Shown here: positions 6,810 through 13,507 of the stretch, in pieces
Position numbering within the stretch: position 1 is the stretch's first letter
Layout: the number at the start of each line of letters is the position of its first letter
Origin: SAR202 cluster bacterium
GTDB taxonomy: Bacteria > Chloroflexota > Dehalococcoidia > Lucifugimonadales > UBA3495
Length of the DNA: 16,635 nucleotides
NCBI GenBank assembly: GCA_009392095.1
Contig: VFHF01000200.1
Coordinates: forward strand, 1-16,635
Reading direction: 5' to 3'
Made by a program: the position numbers and the translations under genes
Notes under the pieces: model-generated
What the model saw: only the letters and a program-made list of their open reading frames with translations
What the model was told of the DNA's origin: nothing
Database searches by the model: none

Positions 6810-7670
6810 TTAGTCCGGAGAGACCCCCCAAAAAATGTCATCAGGGACGGTCTCTCCGGGGGAAACGTCCGGGTGGGCGCGGATGTAATACTCTCGTCCG
6901 AGGACCCATTCGGCTACTTCCCGGGGCACCCGGTGGTAGGGCCAGGTGGGCGCCACCTGTGTCCGGTGGCAGATGATGCAGGCCATCTTGGTCTCAAGTT
7001 GGTCCGACACGTCCAGGCTTAGATGTATCTCCTCCGGCGGATTGCCGTGGACCAGTTGCTCCGGTGTGGGCAAGGGCCAGTCTTCCCCGGCGGCGCGCAA
7101 TTTCTGGGCCCATTCCAGCCGAAACCCCTTGGGACGGGCGCTGTAGAAAAGGCGCTGGGGTGCGTGCGGTGTTAGCCCGCCGCTTATCTGGTCCGGGAAC
7201 GCCGTCGGGTCGGAAGCCAGATCGAAGGCTTGCGTGGCGTGTTTGCACACAGCGATATGATCTGGGTGGCCGTAGAGTCCGCCCGGCTCGAAGGTGAGCA
7301 CCACCTGGGGTTTGAACTCCCTAATCTCCCGCACGAACCGCTCTACGATTACGTCATCGGGGGCGTTGATATAGGCCCGCGGGTGGCTGTTGGCTTCCCA
7401 GCCGGCCATGCCCGAGTCCCGGTATTCCAGAAGAGCGTGGCTCTCTAGCCGCAAAGCTCGCACGGCGCAGGCAAGTTCGAAGCGCCGCACCTCTCCCAGC
7501 GTATCCTTGGTGGCCGATCCCTCCTGACGAATCTCTCCCTCTTCGCCCAAAGTGGTGGTCACCAGGCGCACCCGCCGCCCCTTCGCCACGTTACGGGCCA
7601 GCAACCCACCCACAGGAAACGCCTCATCATCCGGATGGGCAAACAGGGCCAAAAGGCGAAGGTTAGGCAT
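6810..7670 (-). CDS. PIG-L/LmbE-family zinc deacetylase (MshB/Mca-like)
   Basis: This 286-residue protein has the PIG-L signatures: AHPDDE (11-16) with zinc ligands His12 and Asp15, and GHPDH (134-138) with His138. TTLGEEGEI (39-47), RRFEL (62-66) and YRDSGM (83-88) match the branch that contains the mycothiol enzymes MshB and Mca. The family removes acetyl groups from N-acetylglucosamine-type amides or cleaves amide conjugates. Whether this one works in thiol metabolism, sugar modification or detoxification cannot be decided here. It lies 78 bp after the GGT-like gene on the same strand with no clear promoter between, so co-transcription is likely. A GGT-like hydrolase paired with a PIG-L amidase would fit breakdown of thiol conjugates, which is an inference. 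The ribosome site before the ATG at 7670 is weak (GAG). Confidence 0.87.
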   Translation of the reverse strand: MPNLRLLALFAHPDDEAFPVGGLLARNVAKGRRVRLVTTTLGEEGEIRQEGSATKDTLGEVRRFELACAVRALRLESHALLEYRDSGMAGWEANSHPRAYINAPDDVIVERFVREIREFKPQVVLTFEPGGLYGHPDHIAVCKHATQAFDLASDPTAFPDQISGGLTPHAPQRLFYSARPKGFRLEWAQKLRAAGEDWPLPTPEQLVHGNPPEEIHLSLDVSDQLETKMACIICHRTQVAPTWPYHRVPREVAEWVLGREYYIRAHPDVSPGETVPDDIFWGVSPD

Positions 7671-7748
7671 TTTCTACTCTTTATCCGTGTACCAAAAATT
7701 TGCAGAGTTGCTCGCGGTAGTCGAGCCTAGTAAACCCGGCAATGCCGG

Positions 7749-9377
7749 TCAGTAGCCGGCTGCTAGACCGTCTCCTCGGGGGTCGGCGGCGCCGAGTAGG
7801 ACCTGGCGCTCTTGGTCGATGACGATCAATTGCACCTTGCCGTCATAGACGCCGGGATTTCGGCGGGACACTTTATGGCCCAGCTTCTGGAGGCCCTGCA
7901 CCGTCTTTTCCGGCATCTCTGGCTCCACCCGCAGTTCCATGGCTGTTTCGATGGTCGCAGGGTCGGTGCCGGGGTAGCTCCACCACCGAGGGGCGTCCAC
8001 CGCTTCTTGCGGCCCCATGCCAAAGTCCAAGAGATTGGTGATGATCTGCACTCCAGATTGGGGTTGGAAGTCGCCGCCGGGGGTGCCACCGACGATATGG
8101 GCCTTCCCGTCCCTGAGGGTCAGGTAGCAGTTCAGTGTATGCATGGTGCGTTTGTTGGGGTCGAACTCGTTGGGATGGCCTGCCTCCAGGCTGAAGCCGC
8201 GGCCGGCCCGGTTGTTGAAGAGGATCCCGGTGCCGTCGGCCATGAACCGCGAGCCGAAGGCGTGGGACAGACTGTGGACCCAGGAGACGGTGTTGCCGGC
8301 GCCGTCGGCCACGCAGAAATAGGTGGTATTGCCGTCGGTCCGGGCCGAATCCAAGCCCGGCGACTCAGCGCCAACCCGGTCGAGTTGAATCTCGGGTCTT
8401 CGGTGGTCGGCATACTCCTTGGAAATCACCTCATCCAGTGGCCATTCAAGCACCCGCGGGTCACCGGCCAGGCGGTTGCGGTCGTCGTATGCAATTTTCT
8501 TGGCCTCAACCATCAGGTGGATGGCCTCGGGGTCGTCCGAACTCATATGCGACAGTTCGAAACCTTCGATCAGGTTCAACATCTCCAGATGGAGGAAGCC
8601 CTGGGAAGGGGGCCGGGTCTGGTAGACTGTCTCACCCCGGTAGGTCGTGCCAATGGGGTCGTAGACGTCCACCTCGTGGTTGGCGAAATCTTCGTTGGTG
8701 AACAGGCCGCCGGCGTTATTCAGGGCCTTGACCATCTTTCGGGACAAGTCACCTTTATAAAACTCCTCCGCCCCGCCCTTGCGTATGCGGCGCAGTGACT
8801 CGGCCAGGTCTCGGTTGACCAGCAGGTCGCCTTCGACCGGGGTTCGGCCTCCGGCCAGCAGCACCTCGGCCGTCGACGGGTATGCGGCCAACCTCTTGTG
8901 GGTGCTGGTAAAGCTCTGGGCAATCTTGGGTGGCAGAGCAAATCCATCCTCGGCGTAACCGACGGCGGTGTCCAGGAGTTGGTCGAAGGGTTTGCTGCAG
9001 AAGCGCCTGTGGACCTCCTCCCAGGCGGCGACCTCACCGGGCACGCCAACCGAGTGGGGGCCCTCCAATGGCATCTTGGTCAGGCCTTGCTTGCGGTAGT
9101 AATCGGCGCTGGTGCCGGAGCCAGGGACCCCGGCGCTGCTCATCCCGGTTACATGACCGTTGGCGGCTTCGTAGAGCAGGATGAACGAGTCCCCGCCGAT
9201 GCCGCACATGGGTACCATGGTCACGGTCTCAGTGGCGGCAACTGCAAGGGCGGCGTCGAATGCGTTGCCGCCTTCTTGCAGGACTTTCAGTCCGGCGGCG
9301 GCTGACAGGGGCGAATTGGTGCACACCATTCCGTTTCTACCGTAGACAACCTGCCGTGAAAGTCTTGCTGTGCTCAT
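7749..9377 (-). CDS. Gamma-glutamyltransferase-like Ntn hydrolase
   Basis: This 542-residue proenzyme belongs to the GGT superfamily. NGMVCTNSPLSAAAGLKVL and GGNAFDAALAVAATE open the large subunit. The autocleavage site and nucleophile is Thr351 in DGNTTYFCVAD, and GGTPGGDFQPQ is the C-terminal loop. Bacterial periplasmic GGTs carry a signal peptide; none is seen here, so the protein is probably cytoplasmic. After the nucleophile, the NNxMDDF stretch that binds the gamma-glutamyl alpha-amino group in classical enzymes is replaced by NNRAGRGFSLE, so true gamma-glutamyl activity is doubtful. I start at the ATG at 9377 (AGGAG upstream). The longer frame from 9467 begins inside the predicted promoter and cannot be translated from it. 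PIG-L follows on the same strand. Confidence 0.87.
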   Translation of the reverse strand: MSTARLSRQVVYGRNGMVCTNSPLSAAAGLKVLQEGGNAFDAALAVAATETVTMVPMCGIGGDSFILLYEAANGHVTGMSSAGVPGSGTSADYYRKQGLTKMPLEGPHSVGVPGEVAAWEEVHRRFCSKPFDQLLDTAVGYAEDGFALPPKIAQSFTSTHKRLAAYPSTAEVLLAGGRTPVEGDLLVNRDLAESLRRIRKGGAEEFYKGDLSRKMVKALNNAGGLFTNEDFANHEVDVYDPIGTTYRGETVYQTRPPSQGFLHLEMLNLIEGFELSHMSSDDPEAIHLMVEAKKIAYDDRNRLAGDPRVLEWPLDEVISKEYADHRRPEIQLDRVGAESPGLDSARTDGNTTYFCVADGAGNTVSWVHSLSHAFGSRFMADGTGILFNNRAGRGFSLEAGHPNEFDPNKRTMHTLNCYLTLRDGKAHIVGGTPGGDFQPQSGVQIITNLLDFGMGPQEAVDAPRWWSYPGTDPATIETAMELRVEPEMPEKTVQGLQKLGHKVSRRNPGVYDGKVQLIVIDQERQVLLGAADPRGDGLAAGY

Positions 9378-9451
9378 TCCAATCACGCTCCTGCCAACCA
9401 AATTCGCCTCAACGAACTCAGTAGAGCCGGCCTCGCTGGCCGGCGGCTTGA

Positions 9452-9481
9452 AGTGTACGTTTGGCATCCTAGGCCAGTCAA
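9452..9481 (-). promoter_or_regulatory. Sigma70-type promoter of the GGT-like gene
   Basis: On the minus strand TTGACT (9481-9476) and TACACT (9457-9452) are 18 nt apart. The predicted start near 9445 leaves a 68-nt leader before the ATG at 9377. It places the alternative ATG at 9467 upstream of the transcript start, which decides the start codon. Confidence 0.65.
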
Positions 9482-9525
9482 TGGCAAACCGGTATTTTCG
9501 TCCCCAGCCGAGGTCGTCCGGCCGT

Positions 9526-9554
9526 TTGACAGCCTATAATGCTGCGCCTAAAAT
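9526..9554 (+). promoter_or_regulatory. Strong sigma70-type promoter of the LigB-LLM operon
   Basis: A perfect TTGACA (9526-9531) and TAAAAT (9549-9554, five of six) have the ideal 17-nt spacing. The predicted start near 9561 gives a leader of about 63 nt. A perfect TATAAT (9535-9540) also sits inside the spacer; no good -35 lies 16-18 nt before it. It is back to back with the GGT promoter, with the two -35 boxes about 45 bp apart. Confidence 0.7.
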
Positions 9555-9623
9555 CCGGCTCGTGGCGCGCTCGCTGATACGATTGATAATGCGCCTCGAT
9601 TCGCGACTAAATCGGAGGCCAAA

Positions 9624-10595
9624 ATGGCTGAGTTGTTAGGTATTGGCTGCTCTCACGGGCCCATCATCCTCACTCCCCCGGAGAATTGGCACAGAAGCCG
9701 GGAGAGAATATTCAGCCGGAACCCGAATTTCCAAGCGCCGCCGCAACTGATTAAGGAACTGGGCGACGACAACGGTCTGACGCAGGACATCATAGACCAA
9801 CAGAAGGTGGTCGAAGCCTTTCAGGTCATGCGCGACCGGCTGCACGAGTGGAATCCCGACGTTGTGATGGTCATCGGCGACGACCAAGCCGAGAATTTCC
9901 AGCAGGACAATCTGCCGCCCTTCTGCCTCTATACCGGAGACGAAGTGGACGGCTATCCCTTCCGCCGCGCGGGCGGGAAGGACAACATCTGGGAGGCCGA
10001 AACTGAGACCAGGTTCACCTTCCGGTGCCCGAAAGACTTTTCACGGGACATGCGCAACTCCCTGATTCGGGACGGCATCGACATGGCTTCGTCCAGCAAG
10101 TTGAACGGCTGGGACTGGGGTCTGGCCCACGCCATCATCAACCCGCTGGTCTACCTGGATCCGGAGGGTAAGTTCCCGCTGCTGCCCCTGTTTGTGAATT
10201 GCTACGGCGAAGAGGCCGGCCCTGATTATCCGCCCCGGCCCACAGCCAAGCGTTGCTACGAAGTGGGACAGTCGATTCGCCGGTTCCTGGACACCCGGGA
10301 CGAGCGTGTTGCGGTCGTAGCGTCATCTAGCTGGTCGCACAGTTTCTTGGCCCACAAAAACAATTGCTCGGCCATCGACTTGGAGACTGACCGCCGTTAT
10401 CTGGAGTTGGTCCGTCAGGGTCAGGGCAGTCAGTTGGCCACTCTCACGCCTGAGGAACTGCAGGATTCGGGAGACCATGAGATATTGAACTGGATCATAG
10501 CCCTGGGGATACTGGGCGATGTCCCAGCCGAGATCGTAGACGTAAGGGAATCGCACACCCAGTTGGCCTTCCGGGTGGCGGCCCTCTGGGGATAG
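9624..10595 (+). CDS. LigB-fold (class III extradiol dioxygenase-like) protein
   Basis: This 323-residue protein follows the LigB catalytic-subunit plan. GCSHG (His11) is the first metal-ligand motif, SSSWSHSF (His239) matches the catalytic-base region, and GDHEILNW (Glu286) the third ligand. At the second ligand, where LigB has NDHA, the sequence is DDQA (Gln88), so one Fe ligand appears to be missing. GWDWGLAHAIINPL (162-175) with His169 fits the substrate pocket loop. If active, it would cleave a catechol-type ring or a related non-aromatic substrate; the substitution makes the chemistry open. The ATG at 9624 has GGAGG at 5-nt spacing and a strong promoter lies upstream. The LLM monooxygenase gene follows after 74 bp with an intervening hairpin. 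Cytoplasmic. Confidence 0.82.
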   Translation: MAELLGIGCSHGPIILTPPENWHRSRERIFSRNPNFQAPPQLIKELGDDNGLTQDIIDQQKVVEAFQVMRDRLHEWNPDVVMVIGDDQAENFQQDNLPPFCLYTGDEVDGYPFRRAGGKDNIWEAETETRFTFRCPKDFSRDMRNSLIRDGIDMASSSKLNGWDWGLAHAIINPLVYLDPEGKFPLLPLFVNCYGEEAGPDYPPRPTAKRCYEVGQSIRRFLDTRDERVAVVASSSWSHSFLAHKNNCSAIDLETDRRYLELVRQGQGSQLATLTPEELQDSGDHEILNWIIALGILGDVPAEIVDVRESHTQLAFRVAALWG

Positions 10596-10618
10596 ACCAA
10601 ACCCTAGTTTGAATTTTC

Positions 10619-10649
10619 GGTCCGGATCGGCATTATGCCGATCCGGACC
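10619..10649. repeat. Intercistronic GC-rich hairpin between LigB-like and LLM genes
   Basis: Two 14-nt arms (10619-10632 and 10636-10649) are exact reverse complements around TTA. TTTTC lies before it and GAAAA after it, so there is no U tract on the plus strand. It starts 24 bp after the LigB-like stop and ends 10 bp before the AGGAGG of the LLM gene. It fits an RNA-stabilising or attenuating hairpin, or a protein-binding palindrome, better than a simple terminator. Confidence 0.65.
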
Positions 10650-10669
10650 ACTCGAAAACAGGAGGAACG

Positions 10670-11752
10670 ATGCACTACGGCTTAATCATGGAATGCGACT
10701 ACCGCTACGGTAGCTCCCAAGAGGACGCCTTTGATGAGGCATTCGCCATGTCGGATGCTGCGGAGAAGGGTGGCCTGGACGGGGTCTGGCTAGCCGAGCG
10801 TCACTTCGCCGCGCCCCGGAATCCCCTGGATGGGATGGGAGCGGGGATCCCTTCCGTCGTCTCTGCTCCATTGATAATCTCCACCGCCATCGTCGCCAAG
10901 ACCGAACGCCTGCGGGTCGGTGTCGCTGTTAACGTGCTGCCCCTGAACCACCCGGTGCGCATGGCCGAGGAGATCGCAACCTTGGACCAGATCAGCCACG
11001 GACGGGTGGATTTTGGCGTGGGGCGCAGCGGGTTCATGAGGGCCTACGAGGGCTATGACATCCCCTACGGAGAGAGCAGGGAGCGGTTTCAAGAGAATTT
11101 GGAGATTATCTTGGCCGCTTGGACCAATGAGCGGTTCTCCTATGAGGGCAAGCACTACACCTTCAATGATGTTTGCGTTATCCCCAAACCTTATCAGCAG
11201 CCCCACCCGCCGCTACGAATGGCTGCCACCACCAAGGAGACCTTTCCGCAGGTAGGTAAACTCGGATATCCCATCTTCGTGGGACTGCGCGGATTGGACC
11301 GGCCTGACCTGGCCCTGCTACTAAACAACTACCGCAAGGCCTGGAAGGACGCCGGTCACGCCGGGAACGGCGACGTTTTTCTGCGCATACCTATCTACGT
11401 CGGAGCGTCCCAGCAAGAGGCCTACGCAGACGCCGAGCAGAGTACCATGACTTCTTACCGGCGCATGGCCAGCAATTTCGCCGCATCGGCGACCGCCGCA
11501 GGGGCAACTATAGATGAAGACCGTGCCAAGCGCGGTGAGGCCTTGGCCGCCGTCACCTATGAGGATCTGATCCGAGACCGGTTGGCCTACGGAAGTCCCG
11601 AGGGTGTGATCAGTCAGTTGAGATTGATCACGGAAGAGCTTGGCCTTTCTGGCATTGTGGCTGAGACCAACGTTGGCGGACTGATACCCCGTGAGAAGGT
11701 GACTGAGTCCATCAATCTCTTCTGCCAAGAGGTCGTTCCCGCGCTGCGTTAA
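10670..11752 (+). CDS. LLM-class flavin-dependent monooxygenase (bacterial luciferase family)
   Basis: This 360-residue TIM-barrel flavoenzyme has the family marks GVWLAERHF (residues 38-46), the NVLPLNHPVRMAEEIATLDQ stretch followed by SHGRVDFGVGRS, and IPKPYQQPHPPLRMAA. The length is normal for a single LLM subunit. It would use reduced FMN supplied by a separate reductase to oxygenate a small organic substrate; no reductase gene is in the window. The ATG at 10670 has AGGAGG at a tight 4-nt spacing. It is the second gene after the LigB-like protein and probably shares its promoter, with the hairpin in between possibly tuning expression. Substrate unknown; family certain. Confidence 0.9.
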   Translation: MHYGLIMECDYRYGSSQEDAFDEAFAMSDAAEKGGLDGVWLAERHFAAPRNPLDGMGAGIPSVVSAPLIISTAIVAKTERLRVGVAVNVLPLNHPVRMAEEIATLDQISHGRVDFGVGRSGFMRAYEGYDIPYGESRERFQENLEIILAAWTNERFSYEGKHYTFNDVCVIPKPYQQPHPPLRMAATTKETFPQVGKLGYPIFVGLRGLDRPDLALLLNNYRKAWKDAGHAGNGDVFLRIPIYVGASQQEAYADAEQSTMTSYRRMASNFAASATAAGATIDEDRAKRGEALAAVTYEDLIRDRLAYGSPEGVISQLRLITEELGLSGIVAETNVGGLIPREKVTESINLFCQEVVPALR

Positions 11753-11866
11753 TTTGGGCGAATCAACCGAAACCGTGGGGGCAGGGCAGGATTGGCCGTC
11801 GTGAGCTAAGGGCATTCAAGCCATTGCAGGCTAAATCAAGGCAAAATAACCTGCGAATCCGCTCGC

Positions 11867-11948
11867 CCTGAGCCCGTTGAAGTATGCGCATAAGTCATGC
11901 TCGAGTTGCGGAGCGTCTTCAATTTAAGTAAGTGGTTCGACAGGTCAG
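11867..11948. repeat. Degenerate inverted repeat of the CTGAGC-TGTCGAA type
   Basis: CCTGAGCCCGTTGAAG (11867-11882) and GTTCGACAGGTCAG (11935-11948) are imperfect inverted copies of each other (CTGAgCCcGTtGAA against CTGACCTGTCGAA) about 50 nt apart. They lie in the 212-bp gap between the convergent LLM and HAD genes. The core resembles a CCTGAGC(T/C)TGTCGAA element I recall as frequent in intergenic DNA of several environmental bacterial groups. It may be an old mobile-repeat remnant or act as a two-way transcription end. Confidence 0.45.
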
Positions 11949-11964
11949 CTAAATTGCTGGCAGC

Positions 11965-12741
11965 CTAAACCCGCGGCAGCACGTACTCTTTGATGGCGAC
12001 GGACAGACCGTCTTCGGCAACCGATGGGGCCACGAATTCGGCGGCGTCTTTAACCTCTGGTGGGGCGTTGCCCATGGCGACGCTGAACCCACAGGCTTCC
12101 AGCATCGGCAGGTCGTTGTAGCTGTCACCCACCGCGACCATGTTGGCCGGGTTTACGCCGAGGGTCTGCCCCACGCGGGCGATTCCGGACGCCTTGTCCA
12201 CCCCGGCCAAGGTGAAGTCCACGGCCCACAGCCCGTTGTAGGGCAACACTGCCTTGATCACATACATGTTCTTGTTGCGGCGGAACTCTGTCGCCAGCGC
12301 GTCGGCGGTGTCTTCGTCCAAGTCCAGGGCTGACACGCGGATCAAGTCCCAGTCAGGCACATCGTCGAAGGTTCTGGCTGTGCCGCCGGCGTGGGTTGCA
12401 ACGAAGGCTGAGCCCATCTCCCTGAGCCTGGTGACCACAGCCTCGGCATTGACCGGCCCCAACGGCGCAGTCCAGGTCGATACACCTTGCACGGGGTCCA
12501 GGATATTAGCGCCGCCGTCGCAGAGTTGAGGGGCCGTTAGGCCCAGTTCATTGGCGTACCGCAAAACATCGGCCGGCTCCCGGCCGGTGGCGATGAACAC
12601 GTGTATTCGTTCGGCCAACCGCACGATGGCCTCGTGAACTGCCGGGGATATATTTTCGTTGGGGCCGATGACGGTTCCGTCCAAGTCCAGGGCCGCAGCC
12701 AGAATTAGCGGGCGGCGGCTGTTCGGTGAATTATTGGCCAT
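11965..12741 (-). CDS. HAD-IIB (Cof-type) phosphatase
   Basis: This 258-residue haloacid-dehalogenase superfamily hydrolase has all four motifs: ALDLDGTV (nucleophile Asp19, acid/base Asp21), FIATGRE (Thr52), GVDKASGI (Lys183) and VAVGDSYNDLPML (Asp206, Asp210). The cap between motifs II and III is of the C2 (Cof) type. The family dephosphorylates sugar phosphates, phosphoglycolate-like compounds or cofactor phosphates; the substrate here is unknown. The ATG at 12741 has AAAGGA upstream. It is separated from the VOC gene upstream by a strong terminator, so it must have its own promoter. A TAATAT box about 35 bp before the start is suggestive, but its -35 is not recognisable. Cytoplasmic. Confidence 0.87.
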   Translation of the reverse strand: MANNSPNSRRPLILAAALDLDGTVIGPNENISPAVHEAIVRLAERIHVFIATGREPADVLRYANELGLTAPQLCDGGANILDPVQGVSTWTAPLGPVNAEAVVTRLREMGSAFVATHAGGTARTFDDVPDWDLIRVSALDLDEDTADALATEFRRNKNMYVIKAVLPYNGLWAVDFTLAGVDKASGIARVGQTLGVNPANMVAVGDSYNDLPMLEACGFSVAMGNAPPEVKDAAEFVAPSVAEDGLSVAIKEYVLPRV

Positions 12742-12824
12742 TGAGTCCTTTGGGTCCGACAGCGAATAAGGCTAGGTAATATTACATGACCTCAGGCAAA
12801 ACGATTTGTTCGTGCCAGCCCAGC

Positions 12825-12859
12825 AAAAAAGAGGCCCCCGGAATCTCCGGGGGCCTCTT
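12825..12859 (-). terminator. Rho-independent terminator of the dioxygenase-like VOC gene
   Basis: GAGGCCCCCGGA (12831-12842) and TCCGGGGGCCTC (12846-12857) are exact inverted repeats with a 3-nt loop. Read on the minus strand, the hairpin is followed by six T residues (12830-12825). It begins 26 bp after the stop codon of the VOC gene, a textbook intrinsic terminator. Confidence 0.9.
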
Positions 12860-12885
12860 GGTTTGCCAGTCGCTAAAAAGAAGGC

Positions 12886-13341
12886 CTAGTCGAAGACCAA
12901 CTCCGTGTTCTTGCGGTCGGGGCTGCGCATCTCGGCCAGGCCGTCCGCGGCGTTGTCTTGGGAGTTGCAGAACAACTCGATGCCGTTGCCGTCCGGGTCT
13001 TTGATGTAGATGCTCCTGGTCATGCTGTGGTCAGTAGTTCGGAGGTCTGACTTCTCGAAGTACTGCTGGAGTTTGTTGTAGTAGTCGGTCAGCTCGGCGA
13101 AGTCTTCCACCTGGATGGCCATGTGGTTCAGGCCCAGGCCGCCTTCGGTTACTTCGGAGGCGCCTTCAGGAGCCTGGAACAAAGCTAGGTCGTGGTGGAT
13201 CGAGCCGCAGGTCAGGAAAGTCCCGAATCCGGGGCGCTCCAGAGCAATCTCGAAGCCCAGAACTTCGGTGTAGAACTTGGTCGAGGCATCCACGTCTTTG
13301 ACGTTGATAACCAGGTGTCCGATCCTCTTGGGTTTTGCCAT
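12886..13341 (-). CDS. VOC-family catechol 2,3-dioxygenase-like protein
   Basis: This 151-residue VOC protein resembles one domain of extradiol dioxygenases. RIGHLVINVKDVDASTKFY gives His9, GLNHMAIQVEDF gives His73, and IKDPDGNGIELF gives Glu122, the 2-His-1-carboxylate set. His105 in TTDHSMTRSIY is placed like the catalytic His before the DPDGN loop in two-domain enzymes. Single-domain length suggests a dimer. Ring cleavage is plausible, though many such proteins are glyoxalases or thiol transferases. I choose the ATG at 13341 because a perfect AGGAGG lies 6 nt upstream and the family starts there; the frame extends 18 residues further without support. It lies downstream of the HpaB-type gene on the same strand, with its own promoter and terminator. 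Confidence 0.87.
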   Translation of the reverse strand: MAKPKRIGHLVINVKDVDASTKFYTEVLGFEIALERPGFGTFLTCGSIHHDLALFQAPEGASEVTEGGLGLNHMAIQVEDFAELTDYYNKLQQYFEKSDLRTTDHSMTRSIYIKDPDGNGIELFCNSQDNAADGLAEMRSPDRKNTELVFD

Positions 13342-13424
13342 ATCAGTCCTCCTAATCCTTCCCCGATCTTGGGGCGCTATTAAATAGGAAACCACGCCAG
13401 ATAGTGTTAATTGATATACCGAAT

Positions 13425-13453
13425 ACTATACCTTTTCAACCGCAGAATTCCAA
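13425..13453 (-). promoter_or_regulatory. Candidate sigma70 promoter of the dioxygenase-like VOC gene
   Basis: On the minus strand TTGGAA (13453-13448) and TATAGT (13430-13425, five of six) are 17 nt apart. The predicted start near 13418 leaves a leader of about 77 nt before the ATG at 13341. The region around it is conspicuously AT-rich. Confidence 0.55.
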
Positions 13454-13507
13454 GGGGCAACGCACAAACGTCCCTCTGTTTGGAATCAAGGTCGAATCCA
13501 GCTTATC

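Noticed and set aside
6815..6859. 11-bp inverted repeat at the end of the PIG-L gene as a terminator
   Set aside because: It lies inside the coding sequence with a 23-nt loop and has no T tract on either strand.
7812..8798. 328-codon open frame on the plus strand, antisense to the GGT-like gene
   Set aside because: It lies entirely opposite a well-supported gene, has no Shine-Dalgarno or family motif, and its length follows from the codon bias of the opposite strand.
9526..9540. TTGACA and TATAAT only 3 nt apart as one promoter
   Set aside because: The spacing cannot serve RNA polymerase; TTGACA pairs instead with TAAAAT at 17 nt.
12776..12785. 10-bp palindrome GTAATATTAC upstream of the HAD gene as an operator
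   Set aside because: Short and AT-rich enough to occur by chance, with no second site or partner gene.
13446..13489. ATTCCAA/TTGGAAT inverted repeat as terminator of the HpaB-type gene
   Set aside because: Arms of 7 bp with a long mismatched interior and no T tract. One arm overlaps the predicted -35 box of the VOC gene, which explains it better.
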